Assembly: GCA_003644325.1 (NCBI GenBank)
Contig: QNCA01000024.1
Coordinates: 1-10,497 of the forward strand
From: Planctomycetota bacterium
GTDB taxonomy: Bacteria > Planctomycetota > B129-G9
Length of the DNA: 10,497 bases
Direction of reading: 5' to 3'
Shown: in pieces, positions 1 to 7,114 of the stretch
How the letters are laid out: each line of letters begins with the position of its first letter
Position numbering within the stretch: the first letter of the stretch is position 1
The notes under the pieces: generated by a model
What the model saw: only the letters and a program-made list of their open reading frames with translations
The model's database searches: none
What the model was told of the DNA's origin: nothing
Position numbers and translations under genes: made by a program

Positions 1-1
1 G

Positions 2-103
2 AAAACCCGCGTGCTTCGCAACAAGTGACTCATTGCGGCGGAGAATATCGACGAATATATCGCGCGAGAGGGCTACGAGGCGGCATACAAGACCGTCAGA
101 GAG
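2..103 (+). other. Upstream continuation of the HydB/NuoF reading frame, interrupted by TGA at 26-28
   Basis: Read in the same frame as the gene that follows, this stretch gives KTRVLRNK, a TGA stop at 26-28, then [20 protein letters not shown] and on to the ATG at 104. In HydB/HndC-type subunits the same place reads roughly [20 protein letters not shown] followed by a GYxAL-type segment (recalled consensus). It links the N-terminal thioredoxin-like [2Fe-2S] domain to the NuoF core. The match runs on both sides of the stop in one frame, and the TGA sits where glycine is usual, so GGA to TGA would be a one-base change. No ATG, GTG or TTG lies in frame between the stop and 104. The upstream gene or domain is cut by the window edge. 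It could be a real split, a sequencing or assembly error, a recent mutation, or recoding; I see no convincing SECIS-like hairpin. Confidence 0.6.
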
Positions 104-2713
104 ATGACCTCTCAGGGAATTATCGACGAGGTCAAGAAGTCCGGCCTCCGCGGCCGCGGCGGCGGCGGCTTCCCCACCGGATTGAAGTGGGAGTTCGCGG
201 CCAGGGAGACCTCCGACCAGAAATACGTCCTGTGCAACGCCGACGAAGGCGACCCGGGCGCATTCATGGACCGCTCAATCCTCGAGGCCGACCCACACGC
301 CGTAATCGAGGGCATGATAATCGCCGCGCGCGCCATCGGCGCCGGCAAAGGCTATATCTACTGTCGTGCGGAATATCCTCTCGCCCTTGAACGTGTGGGC
401 AAGGCCATCAATGCCTGCAGAGAATACGGATTGCTGGGCGACAACATCTTCGATTCCGATTTCTCCTTCGATATAGAGATATCCAAGGGCGCCGGGGCGT
501 TTGTCTGCGGCGAGGAAACCGCGCTGATGGCCTCCATCGAGGGCAGGCGCGGCGAGCCGCGCCCCAGGCCGCCCTTCCCCGCGCAAAAGGGCCTGTGGGG
601 CAAGCCCACCGTGCTGAACAATGTTGAGACCTACGCCAACGTCCCTCTGATAATCCGCAACGGCGCGGACTGGTACACGGAGGTCGGCACGGAAAAGAGC
701 AAGGGCACAAAGATATTCGCGCTGACAGGCGCGGTGAACAACGTCGGCCTGGTCGAAGTTCCGATGGGTACGACGCTGGGAGAGGTCGTGTATGATATAG
801 GCGGAGGCATCAGAGACGGCCGGCCGTTCAAGGCCGCGCAAATCGGCGGGCCCAGCGGAGGCTGTATTCCCAGGATGCATCTGAACCTGCCCCTCGACTA
901 CGAATCGGTGGAGGAACTGGGCGCCATCATGGGCTCCGGCGGGCTCATCATCATGGACGACAATACGTGCATGGTGGACCTGGCGCGCTTTTTCCTCGAA
1001 TTCGTCCAGGACGAATCGTGCGGGAAATGCCCCCCCTGTCGCATAGGCACAAAGCGCATGCTCGAAATCCTTGAGCGAATCACGCAGGGCAAGGGCGAAG
1101 AGGGCGACATTGAGAAACTGGAAAAACTGGCCTACCAGATAAAGGAGACGGCCCTGTGCGGTCTGGGGCAGACCGCTCCCAACCCCGTCCTCTCCACCAT
1201 AAGGCACTTCAGGGAGGAGTACGAAGAACACATCCGCTACAAGTATTGCCGCGCGGGGGTCTGCGCTGATTTGGTAAGGGCGCCCTGCCAGAACGAGTGC
1301 CCTGCGGGTGTGGACGTCCCCGGCTACGTCAGCCTGATAAGCGAAGGACGTTACCGCGAAGCGCTTGAACTGCACAGGGACCGCAACCCCTTCCCGTCGA
1401 TTTGCTCTCGCGTATGCATGCACACCTGTGAGACAAAGTGCCGCAGGGCGCAACTGGACTCGCCGGTTTCGATACGTGCGCTCAAGAGATTCCTGGCCGA
1501 CACGGAGACGGAATACTTCTCCATGCCCGTTGTGATGGAGGATGAGAACAGGGCAAAGCACAAGGTGGCGATAATCGGCGCGGGGCCGTCCGGCCTGTCG
1601 TGCGCATACTTTCTGGCGCGAATCGGCTACAAGCCGGTTGTCTTTGAGTCGCACCCCGAACCGGGAGGAATGCTGAGATACGGCATTCCCGAGTACCGCC
1701 TGCCCAGAAAAGTCCTGGACCACGAGATACGCTTAATCCGTAACCTTGGAGTTGAGATAAGAACCAACGTGAGCATGGGAAAGGACTTTACGATTGAGGG
1801 ACTCAAGGAAGAAGGTTTTGAGGCCGTTTACCTGGCCATCGGCGCGTGGGGCAGCCTGAAACTCGGCATCGAGGGCGAAGGCGCCCGGGGTGTTTACAGC
1901 GCCGTTGACTTCCTGAAAAAGGCAAATACGGGTGAAGATTTGGGCAAGTTGGGCGACGTCGTAGTCATCGGCGGCGGGCACGCCGCGATTGACTCCGCAC
2001 GCACCGCCTTGAGACTCGATTCCGACAGCGTTACCCTCATCTATCGTAGAACGCGCGACGAGATGCCGGTCAGTTCCGAGGAACTGGACGAGGCAGAGAG
2101 GGAAGGCGTCCGTGTGAAATATCTCGTTGCGCCCGCGGCGTTCTCCACCGAGAACGGTCGCCTGAGAGCGGTGAAATGCACCGAGATGGCCCTGGGCGAG
2201 TTCGACAGGAGCGGCCGCAGGCGACCCGTGCCCGTTGAAGAGAGCGCCTTCGACCTGCCCGCGGACACCGCAATAGTGGCCATCGGACAACGGACCGATG
2301 AGGATGCCTTCAGGGGCGACGGCGTTCTCCAACTCAACCGCAACAAGACGGTGCAGATAGACAAGGACAGCCGCGCGACAAGTCTGCCCTATGTCTTTGC
2401 GGGCGGCGACATCGTCCGCGGGCCGTCAAGCGTTGTGCATGCAATAGCCGACGGCCAGAAGACGGCGGTTTGCATAGACCGGTACATAATGCAAGACCCG
2501 GCGTTTGCGTATCCGTGGTTGGAGGAAAAGGAGTTGGATACGAAGTTCGACCCGGACGCCGATCCGGTGGAGAGGCCGCGCGTTGACACGCCGACCATCG
2601 CCCTTTCGGACAGGCGTCGCAACTTCCACGAAGTTGAAATCGCGCTTACCGAAAAACAGGCGCGTCTTGAGGCGGAGAGGTGCCTCAGATGCGATTACCG
2701 TGAGGAAGAGTAA
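104..2713 (+). CDS. NuoF/HydB-type NADH-binding flavoprotein fused to a GltD/NfnB-type oxidoreductase (hydrogenase diaphorase subunit)
   Basis: This is the probable NAD(P)H-oxidising subunit passing electrons to and from HydA. Numbered from ATG 104 (869 aa), residues 14-29 hold the NADH/FMN glycine-rich motif [16 protein letters not shown]. An SLBB-like region follows, then the N3-type [4Fe-4S] ligands C306, C309, C312 ([13 protein letters not shown]) and C352. After the usual CxAGVC motif (C382, C387) the sequence switches, where HydB proteins normally carry a 2x[4Fe-4S] ferredoxin domain, into a GltD-type Fe-S domain (C395, C399, C434, C438, C442, C446). Two dinucleotide folds follow: GAGPSG at 492-497 (FAD) and GGGHAAID at 623-630 (NAD(P)H; the fourth residue is commonly Asn). 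A GGD...A FAD motif and a terminal ERCLRCD pair (C860, C863) complete it. The ATG has no good ribosome-binding site, and homology continues upstream through a TGA, so the true N-terminus is doubtful. HydA begins 36 nt downstream. Bifurcation is inferred from the family. Confidence 0.88.
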   Translation: MTSQGIIDEVKKSGLRGRGGGGFPTGLKWEFAARETSDQKYVLCNADEGDPGAFMDRSILEADPHAVIEGMIIAARAIGAGKGYIYCRAEYPLALERVGKAINACREYGLLGDNIFDSDFSFDIEISKGAGAFVCGEETALMASIEGRRGEPRPRPPFPAQKGLWGKPTVLNNVETYANVPLIIRNGADWYTEVGTEKSKGTKIFALTGAVNNVGLVEVPMGTTLGEVVYDIGGGIRDGRPFKAAQIGGPSGGCIPRMHLNLPLDYESVEELGAIMGSGGLIIMDDNTCMVDLARFFLEFVQDESCGKCPPCRIGTKRMLEILERITQGKGEEGDIEKLEKLAYQIKETALCGLGQTAPNPVLSTIRHFREEYEEHIRYKYCRAGVCADLVRAPCQNECPAGVDVPGYVSLISEGRYREALELHRDRNPFPSICSRVCMHTCETKCRRAQLDSPVSIRALKRFLADTETEYFSMPVVMEDENRAKHKVAIIGAGPSGLSCAYFLARIGYKPVVFESHPEPGGMLRYGIPEYRLPRKVLDHEIRLIRNLGVEIRTNVSMGKDFTIEGLKEEGFEAVYLAIGAWGSLKLGIEGEGARGVYSAVDFLKKANTGEDLGKLGDVVVIGGGHAAIDSARTALRLDSDSVTLIYRRTRDEMPVSSEELDEAEREGVRVKYLVAPAAFSTENGRLRAVKCTEMALGEFDRSGRRRPVPVEESAFDLPADTAIVAIGQRTDEDAFRGDGVLQLNRNKTVQIDKDSRATSLPYVFAGGDIVRGPSSVVHAIADGQKTAVCIDRYIMQDPAFAYPWLEEKELDTKFDPDADPVERPRVDTPTIALSDRRRNFHEVEIALTEKQARLEAERCLRCDYREEE

Positions 2714-2749
2714 CCGGGCAACAACTCATTTATTAAAACAGGAACTGCC

Positions 2750-4582
2750 ATGACCACGATCAACCTGAAGATTAACGATCAGCCTGTGACGGCCGAGAAG
2801 GGCGAAACGGTTCTCCAGGTCGCTCGCCGCAACGGCGTAAGAATCCCGACACTGTGCTATCTGGAAGGGCTCCAGGCGATAGGCGCCTGCCGCATGTGCC
2901 TGGTGGAGGTGAAGAAGGCACGCGGGCTGGTGCCTGCCTGCGTGACGGAGGTCGCGGAGGGCATGGAGGTCTTTACTCGCACAAAAAGGGTCCGTGAGGC
3001 CCGCAAGACCATACTCGAACTCATCCTCTCGGACCATCCGTTTGAGTGCAACACGTGCGAGCGCAACCAGAACTGCGAGTTGCAGAAACTTGCCGAAGAG
3101 TTCGGCATCCGCGAGATTACATACGAGGGGGAGCATTCGCAGGCACACGTGGATGATTCCACGGCGGCGCTTGTGCGCGATTCGAGTAAGTGCATCCTCT
3201 GCCGTAGGTGCGTCGCGGTGTGCAACGAGATACAGGGCGTCAGCGCCATCAACCCGATTGGCAGAGGTTTCGAGATGCAGATAGGCCCCTCGTTCAACGA
3301 TCCGCTGGAGAGCGCGGCCTGCGTGCTTTGCGGGCAGTGTGCCGCCGTCTGTCCTGTGGGCGCCATCAAGGAGAAGTCGCACGTTAAGAGCGTATGGGCG
3401 GCGCTGGAAGACCCGGAGAAATTCGTCGTCGTGCAGACCGCCCCTGCGGTGCGCTCCGCCATCGGCGAATGCTTCGACATGCCCCCCGGCAGCCTTGTTA
3501 CGAAAAAGATGGTCGCCGCCCTGAGGCGAGTGGGCTTTGATAAGGTATTCGACACCGAATTTGCCGCCGACCTCACCATCATGGAGGAAGGCCACGAACT
3601 GCTCGACAGGCTGAAGAGAAAACTGGTGGACGGCGAGGATGTGGCGCTGCCGCAGATAACGTCGTGCAGCCCGGGCTGGATAAAGTACATGGAACACTTC
3701 TTTCCGCAATTAAGCGATAACGTGTCCACCTGCAAGTCGCCGCAGCAGATGTTCGGGCCGATTGCGAAGACGTATTACGCCGAAAAGATAGGCGTGGACC
3801 CCGCCAGGATGTACGTTGTCTCCATCATGCCGTGCACCGCGAAAAAGTACGAGTGTGAGCGGCCCGAGATGCGCTCCAGCGGCTACCAGGACGTCGACGC
3901 GGTCCTGACGACGCGGGAGGCGGGTCAGATGATTAAGGAAGCGGGGATAGATTTCGTGAACCTGCCGGACGAGGACTTCGACATGCCGCTTGGCGCGTCC
4001 ACCGGCGCCGCGGACGTCTTCGCCAATACCGGCGGAGTGATGGAGGCGGCGCTGAGAACGGTTTACGAGGTAGTAACCGGCAGGGAGTTGCCGACCGGGA
4101 ACCTGCACGTGAAGCCCATCATGGGGCTTAAAGGCGTGAAGGAGGCGTCGCTGAAGATCGAGAACGCCGTGCCCGAGTGGAAGTTCCTGGAAGGCGTGAC
4201 TGTCAAGGTCGCGGTTGCGCATGGTCTCGGCAACGCCCACAAGGCGCTGACAAGGGTTGTTACGGGCGAGGCCGATTATCAATTCATAGAAATCATGGCC
4301 TGCCCGGGCGGCTGCATCGGCGGCGGCGGGCAGCCCAGGCTCACCACCGACGAGGTGCGCCGCGCGCGAATCGCCTCAATATACAAAGAAGACGAAGGCA
4401 AGAAATACCGCAAATCCCACGAGAACCCGGCAATCAAGCAGTTGTACGAGGAGTTCCTCGGCAAGCCGCTCGGCCATAAGTCGCACGAACTGCTGCATAC
4501 TCACTACACTCGCAGAGGAAAATTCAACGAACTCCTTGCTAAAGAAGAGAGAGAACCGGAGGAGGCCGGCCTGGCGAAGTGA
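2750..4582 (+). CDS. hydA: Catalytic [FeFe]-hydrogenase, group A multi-cluster HydA
   Basis: Catalyses reversible H2 oxidation/proton reduction, probably in the cytoplasm as part of a HydABC-like complex. The protein is 610 aa. Residues 3-80 form a [2Fe-2S] ferredoxin domain (C36, C47, C50, C64). A His-ligated [4Fe-4S] site follows (H96, C100, C103, C109), then a 2x[4Fe-4S] domain (C148, C151, C154, C158; C191, C194, C197, C201). The H-cluster domain has L1 TSCSPGW (C306, S307), L2 MPCTAKKYE (C362) and L3 MACPGGCIGGGGQP (C518, C522). A small-subunit-like C-terminus with LLHTHYTRR follows, and there is no C-terminal [2Fe-2S] extension. AGGA at 2740-2743 lies 6 nt before the ATG and supports the start. 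The odd point is Ser307 where the canonical motif is TSCCPxW: in Clostridium CpI numbering the second Cys (C300) ligates the cluster and the first (C299) relays protons. The family call is secure; the consequence of the Ser is not. Confidence 0.95.
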   Translation: MTTINLKINDQPVTAEKGETVLQVARRNGVRIPTLCYLEGLQAIGACRMCLVEVKKARGLVPACVTEVAEGMEVFTRTKRVREARKTILELILSDHPFECNTCERNQNCELQKLAEEFGIREITYEGEHSQAHVDDSTAALVRDSSKCILCRRCVAVCNEIQGVSAINPIGRGFEMQIGPSFNDPLESAACVLCGQCAAVCPVGAIKEKSHVKSVWAALEDPEKFVVVQTAPAVRSAIGECFDMPPGSLVTKKMVAALRRVGFDKVFDTEFAADLTIMEEGHELLDRLKRKLVDGEDVALPQITSCSPGWIKYMEHFFPQLSDNVSTCKSPQQMFGPIAKTYYAEKIGVDPARMYVVSIMPCTAKKYECERPEMRSSGYQDVDAVLTTREAGQMIKEAGIDFVNLPDEDFDMPLGASTGAADVFANTGGVMEAALRTVYEVVTGRELPTGNLHVKPIMGLKGVKEASLKIENAVPEWKFLEGVTVKVAVAHGLGNAHKALTRVVTGEADYQFIEIMACPGGCIGGGGQPRLTTDEVRRARIASIYKEDEGKKYRKSHENPAIKQLYEEFLGKPLGHKSHELLHTHYTRRGKFNELLAKEEREPEEAGLAK

Positions 4583-4613
4583 CGAGTGCGGTCGCTTAAA
4601 CACCTTATGTTTT

Positions 4614-4617
4614 GAGG
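4614..4617 (+). promoter_or_regulatory. Ribosome-binding site of the sensory hydrogenase-kinase gene
   Basis: GAGG lies 10 nt before ATG 4628 and 4 nt before an in-frame GTG at 4622. The spacing and the better codon favour the ATG, so the protein would start [10 protein letters not shown]. The GTG start would add only two residues (MA). Confidence 0.55.
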
Positions 4618-4627
4618 CATTGTGGCG

Positions 4628-6625
4628 ATGGGCGTAGTGACCACAATCAAGGAAAAGTGCCGCAGGTGCTATACCTGTGTGCGCGAGTGCCCCGCCAGGG
4701 CGATAAAGGTCGTCGAGGGCCAGGCGATGGTGATAGAGGAGCGCTGCATCGCCTGCGGCAACTGCGTGAAGGTCTGCAAGCAGGGCGCGAAGAGCATCCT
4801 GAGCCACAAGGAAATCGTCTATGACATGCTTGAGAGCGACGGCCGGGTCATCGCCTGTCTTGCGCCGTCTTTTCCGGCGGCCTTTGACACCCTGAAGCCC
4901 GGTCAGGTTGTCGCCGGCGCCAGGGCATTGGGTTTCTCGGAGGTCTGGGAGGTGGCGCTGGGGGCGGCCCTCGTCAGCGCGGCTTACGAGAAACTTGTCG
5001 GGCAGGACGGCGACTTGCTGATAACAACCCCGTGTCCGGCGATCGTCGGCTACGTCGAGAAATACCTGCCGCAACTGGTGCCGCGCCTCGCGCCTGTCGT
5101 TTCCCCGATGATAGCGCTTGCCAGAGCGCTGAGGTCCAGGTACGGCGACGAGCCCAAAATCGTATTCATCGGCCCGTGCATCGCAAAAAAGGTGGAAATG
5201 GAGGACAGGAACGTCGCCGGACTGGTGAGCGCAGTCCTGACCTTTCGCGAATTCACCGAGATGCTCGAGGAGAGCAACGTTGACCCGGCGAACATGGAGT
5301 TGTCGGATTTCGACGGCCCGGACGCGGGTGTGGCGCGGTCGTTCCCGATATCGGGCGGACTGTTGAAGAGTTCCGGTCTGAGCCAGGACGTGCTGGAGAA
5401 GGACATCATAGTCTCGGAAGGCAAGGAACGCGCCATACCGTTGCTCCGCGAGGCGCGGAGGGGCAATGTACATGCGAAACTCTTGGACGTCCTGTTCTGC
5501 GAGGGTTGTATCGCCGGGCCAAAGATGCTTAACGACCTGAGCACGTTCCGCAGGCGCGAGATAGTGGCCGACTACGTGAAGTGGAGCGCGGAGCGTGCGA
5601 ACCAACTGGGCAAGGAAGACGGCAGAAAAGTTTTCGCGGATGTTGACATGGGCAGGTCGTTCACGGTTGATAATAAAATACTGCCGTACCCGCCGGAGGA
5701 GGAGATAACGGCGGTGCTTAGAAAGATGAAGAAGTTTTCGCCGGAGGACGAACTGGACTGCGGGGCGTGCGGCTATCCCACCTGCCGCGAGAAGGCCGTG
5801 GCGGTTTGTCAGGGCCTGGCGGAACCCGAGATGTGCCTGCCTTACCTGATAGAGGGCCTTGAAGAGGCGCTGGCCGACCTTGAAAACTCGAACAGGGAAT
5901 TGAAGGTCACGCAGGACCAGTTGATACACGCCGAGAAACTGGCCAGTGTGGGGCAGTTGTCCGCCGGTGTCGCCCACGAGTTGAACAACCCGTTGGGTTC
6001 GATACTGCTTTACGCCCACCTCCTGCTCAAGGAACTCAAGGGGAAAGGCAAGGAGGCGGAGGACGTGGAGGTAATCGTGTCCGAGGCGACAAGATGCAAG
6101 AACATTGTTAAGGACCTTTTGAATTTCAGCCGCCAGGGTTCGTTCAACAAGGAACCCATGAATATCAATGAAGCGCTTGAGCGGTCGCTGAAGGCTTCGA
6201 GCAGTCTGCCCGGGTTCAAGGACATCAAGGTCGTAAAACATTTTGACGGCGGGATACCGGAGATAATGGCCGATGAGAATCAGTTGCAGCAGGTTTTCCT
6301 GAACCTTATAAGCAATGCCGTCTGGGCGATGAAGGGAGGCGGCACCTTGACGTTGAGCACCGGGATGAAAGACCCGAAGACCGTTGAGGTGGTTGTGCGG
6401 GATACCGGCTGTGGGATTCCGAAGGAAAACCAGAAGAAGTTGTTCACGCCGTTCTTCACCACCAAGAAGATGGGCGAGGGCACCGGCCTGGGGCTTGCGA
6501 TATCTTACGGGATACTCAAGATGCATTCCGGGCAGATAAGCGTTGACAGCGCCGTGGGCGAGGGGACGACGTTCAGGATTACATTGCCCCTTGTTACTCA
6601 ACGGGACCGAGTTGAAAACAATTGA
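4628..6625 (+). CDS. hydS: Sensory [FeFe]-hydrogenase-like protein (HydS type) fused to a histidine kinase
   Basis: Probable cytoplasmic H2 or redox sensor; no membrane segment is visible. Numbered from ATG 4628 (665 aa): a 2x[4Fe-4S] ferredoxin domain (C11, C14, C17, C21; C40, C43, C46, C50), then an H-cluster-like domain. Its motifs are divergent: L1 TTPCPA (C136), L2 GPCIAKKVE (C184) and L3 FCEGCIAGP (C291, C294, CxxC rather than CxxxC). All four potential ligands remain, but the proton-relay Cys of TSCCP is Pro. A separate four-Cys Fe-S motif (C378, C381, C386, C403; PF04060-like CGACGYPTC) follows, then a helical linker. The kinase has an H-box (H450 in AHELNNPLG), N-box around 559-563, G1 DTGCGIP near 592 and G2 GTGLGLA near 619. 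I see no PAS domain. This matches the sensory group C/D [FeFe] proteins as I recall them. It lies 45 nt after hydA and 55 nt before a receiver gene, its likely partner. Confidence 0.88.
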   Translation: MGVVTTIKEKCRRCYTCVRECPARAIKVVEGQAMVIEERCIACGNCVKVCKQGAKSILSHKEIVYDMLESDGRVIACLAPSFPAAFDTLKPGQVVAGARALGFSEVWEVALGAALVSAAYEKLVGQDGDLLITTPCPAIVGYVEKYLPQLVPRLAPVVSPMIALARALRSRYGDEPKIVFIGPCIAKKVEMEDRNVAGLVSAVLTFREFTEMLEESNVDPANMELSDFDGPDAGVARSFPISGGLLKSSGLSQDVLEKDIIVSEGKERAIPLLREARRGNVHAKLLDVLFCEGCIAGPKMLNDLSTFRRREIVADYVKWSAERANQLGKEDGRKVFADVDMGRSFTVDNKILPYPPEEEITAVLRKMKKFSPEDELDCGACGYPTCREKAVAVCQGLAEPEMCLPYLIEGLEEALADLENSNRELKVTQDQLIHAEKLASVGQLSAGVAHELNNPLGSILLYAHLLLKELKGKGKEAEDVEVIVSEATRCKNIVKDLLNFSRQGSFNKEPMNINEALERSLKASSSLPGFKDIKVVKHFDGGIPEIMADENQLQQVFLNLISNAVWAMKGGGTLTLSTGMKDPKTVEVVVRDTGCGIPKENQKKLFTPFFTTKKMGEGTGLGLAISYGILKMHSGQISVDSAVGEGTTFRITLPLVTQRDRVENN

Positions 6626-6636
6626 GCGGGACCGAG
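6602..6636 (+). repeat. Pair of 10-bp direct repeats at the hydS 3' end
   Basis: CGGGACCGAG occurs at 6602-6611, inside the last codons of hydS, and again at 6627-6636, just after its stop. The copies are 25 nt apart start to start, with an AT-rich TTGAAAACAATTGA between. It may be a small tandem duplication or chance. I see no matching inverted copy. Confidence 0.5.
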
Positions 6637-6667
6637 CGGCGGGTGAGCATTTTAATAAAACGTCTTT

Positions 6668-6673
6668 GGAGGG
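6668..6673 (+). promoter_or_regulatory. Strong Shine-Dalgarno deciding the response-regulator start
   Basis: GGAGGG ends 7 nt before ATG 6681. This fixes the start there rather than at the in-frame ATG 6543, which lies inside hydS and would add 46 residues not belonging to the receiver fold. Confidence 0.85.
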
Positions 6674-6680
6674 CGAAGCA

Positions 6681-7079
6681 ATGACAGCAGAAGAGCAGAA
6701 AGACAGGAAAGTTCTCGTCATCGACGATGACATGGACTTTATCGAGGCAAACAAGGCCGTTCTCGAGGAGAAGGGCTACCAGGTGGCCTACGCATTGAAC
6801 GGTCAGGACGGCCTGGCAAAGGCATTCAGCGACAAGCCGCATCTGATTGTTCTGGATGTGATGATGAACACGGTCGATGAAGGCTTCGACGTGGCCAGGC
6901 AGTTGCGCAATAACCCGGACACCAGGAACATCCCGCTGATAATGCTGACTGCAATTAACCAGAAGAGCGGGTTTCCCTGGAAGTACGATAAGGACGAAGC
7001 GTGGCTGCCGGTGGACATCTTTCTCGAGAAGCCCCTCAAGCCGAACGAACTCCTCGAGAACGTCCGGCGGCTGCTCTAG
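6681..7079 (+). CDS. Single-domain response regulator (receiver only)
   Basis: A 132-aa CheY-like receiver, expected to accept phosphate from the adjacent HydS kinase. The acidic pocket is D15-D17, the phospho-acceptor D59 (IVLDVMM), the switch threonine T90 (LTA) and the lysine K117 (EKP), so it should be phosphorylatable. Between T90 and K117 there is a longer, aromatic-rich stretch around NQKSGFPWKYDKDEAWLPVD, more than the usual beta4-beta5 connection. No DNA-binding or enzymatic domain follows. It must act by protein contact, as a phosphate relay (Spo0F-like), or as a phosphate sink. The neighbours are HydS upstream and a receiver-PAS-kinase 35 nt downstream. A terminator-like hairpin overlaps its stop codon. 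The receiver fold is certain; its partner is inferred from position. Confidence 0.93.
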   Translation: MTAEEQKDRKVLVIDDDMDFIEANKAVLEEKGYQVAYALNGQDGLAKAFSDKPHLIVLDVMMNTVDEGFDVARQLRNNPDTRNIPLIMLTAINQKSGFPWKYDKDEAWLPVDIFLEKPLKPNELLENVRRLL

Positions 7080-7092
7080 CGGCGGCCGTTTT
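7065..7092 (+). terminator. Possible weak intrinsic terminator or attenuator over the response-regulator stop
   Basis: CGGC (7065-7068) pairs with GCCG (7085-7088). After one G-G mismatch, GCTGC (7070-7074) pairs with GCGGC (7079-7083), including one T-G wobble, around the loop TCTA. TTTT (7089-7092) follows at once. The stem is almost all G and C, but the T run is only four bases and the TAG stop lies in the structure, so translating ribosomes could keep it open. It may lower expression of the downstream kinase, hydG and hydF relative to hydS and the receiver, or do nothing. Confidence 0.35.
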
Positions 7093-7106
7093 CAGCGTCT
7101 TGCGCC

Positions 7107-7110
7107 GGAG
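7107..7110 (+). promoter_or_regulatory. Ribosome-binding site of the receiver-PAS-kinase gene
   Basis: GGAG ends 4 nt before ATG 7115. It supports this start over an in-frame ATG at 7001, which would overlap the preceding gene by 79 nt and add 38 low-complexity residues before the receiver domain. Confidence 0.65.
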
Positions 7111-7114
7111 AACC

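Noticed and set aside
26..28. Alternative genetic code with TGA as Gly or Trp
   Set aside because: TGA ends hydA, hydS, the second kinase and hydG at the expected protein ends.
26..80. Selenocysteine at TGA 26-28
   Set aside because: The downstream sequence forms only a weak AT stem (AUAU/AUAU) with no SECIS-like loop, and the aligned residue is normally Gly. Kept only as a remote option in the finding.
275..1723. A 482-codon open frame on the - strand opposite the NuoF-GltD gene
   Set aside because: It shows no domain or motif and no supporting start context; it is opposite a clearly coding frame. The same applies to the long antisense frames at 2726-3709 and 9133-10035.
6612..6656. Promoter before the response regulator (TTGAAA at 6612 with TTTAAT at 6651)
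   Set aside because: The spacing of 33 nt is far from 16-18 nt, and no better pair is present.
6543..6680. Longer response-regulator start at ATG 6543
   Set aside because: It would lie inside hydS and add residues outside the receiver fold; GGAGGG before ATG 6681 is decisive.
4376..6754. A 792-codon open frame on the - strand across the end of hydA and all of hydS
   Set aside because: It is antisense to two genes with unmistakable domains, and its translation is arginine-, histidine- and leucine-rich with no recognisable motif. It is a codon-bias shadow in GC-rich DNA.
7001..7114. Longer start for the receiver-PAS-kinase at ATG 7001
   Set aside because: It overlaps the end of the receiver gene in another frame and adds arginine/alanine-rich sequence with no family match; GGAG before ATG 7115 fits better.
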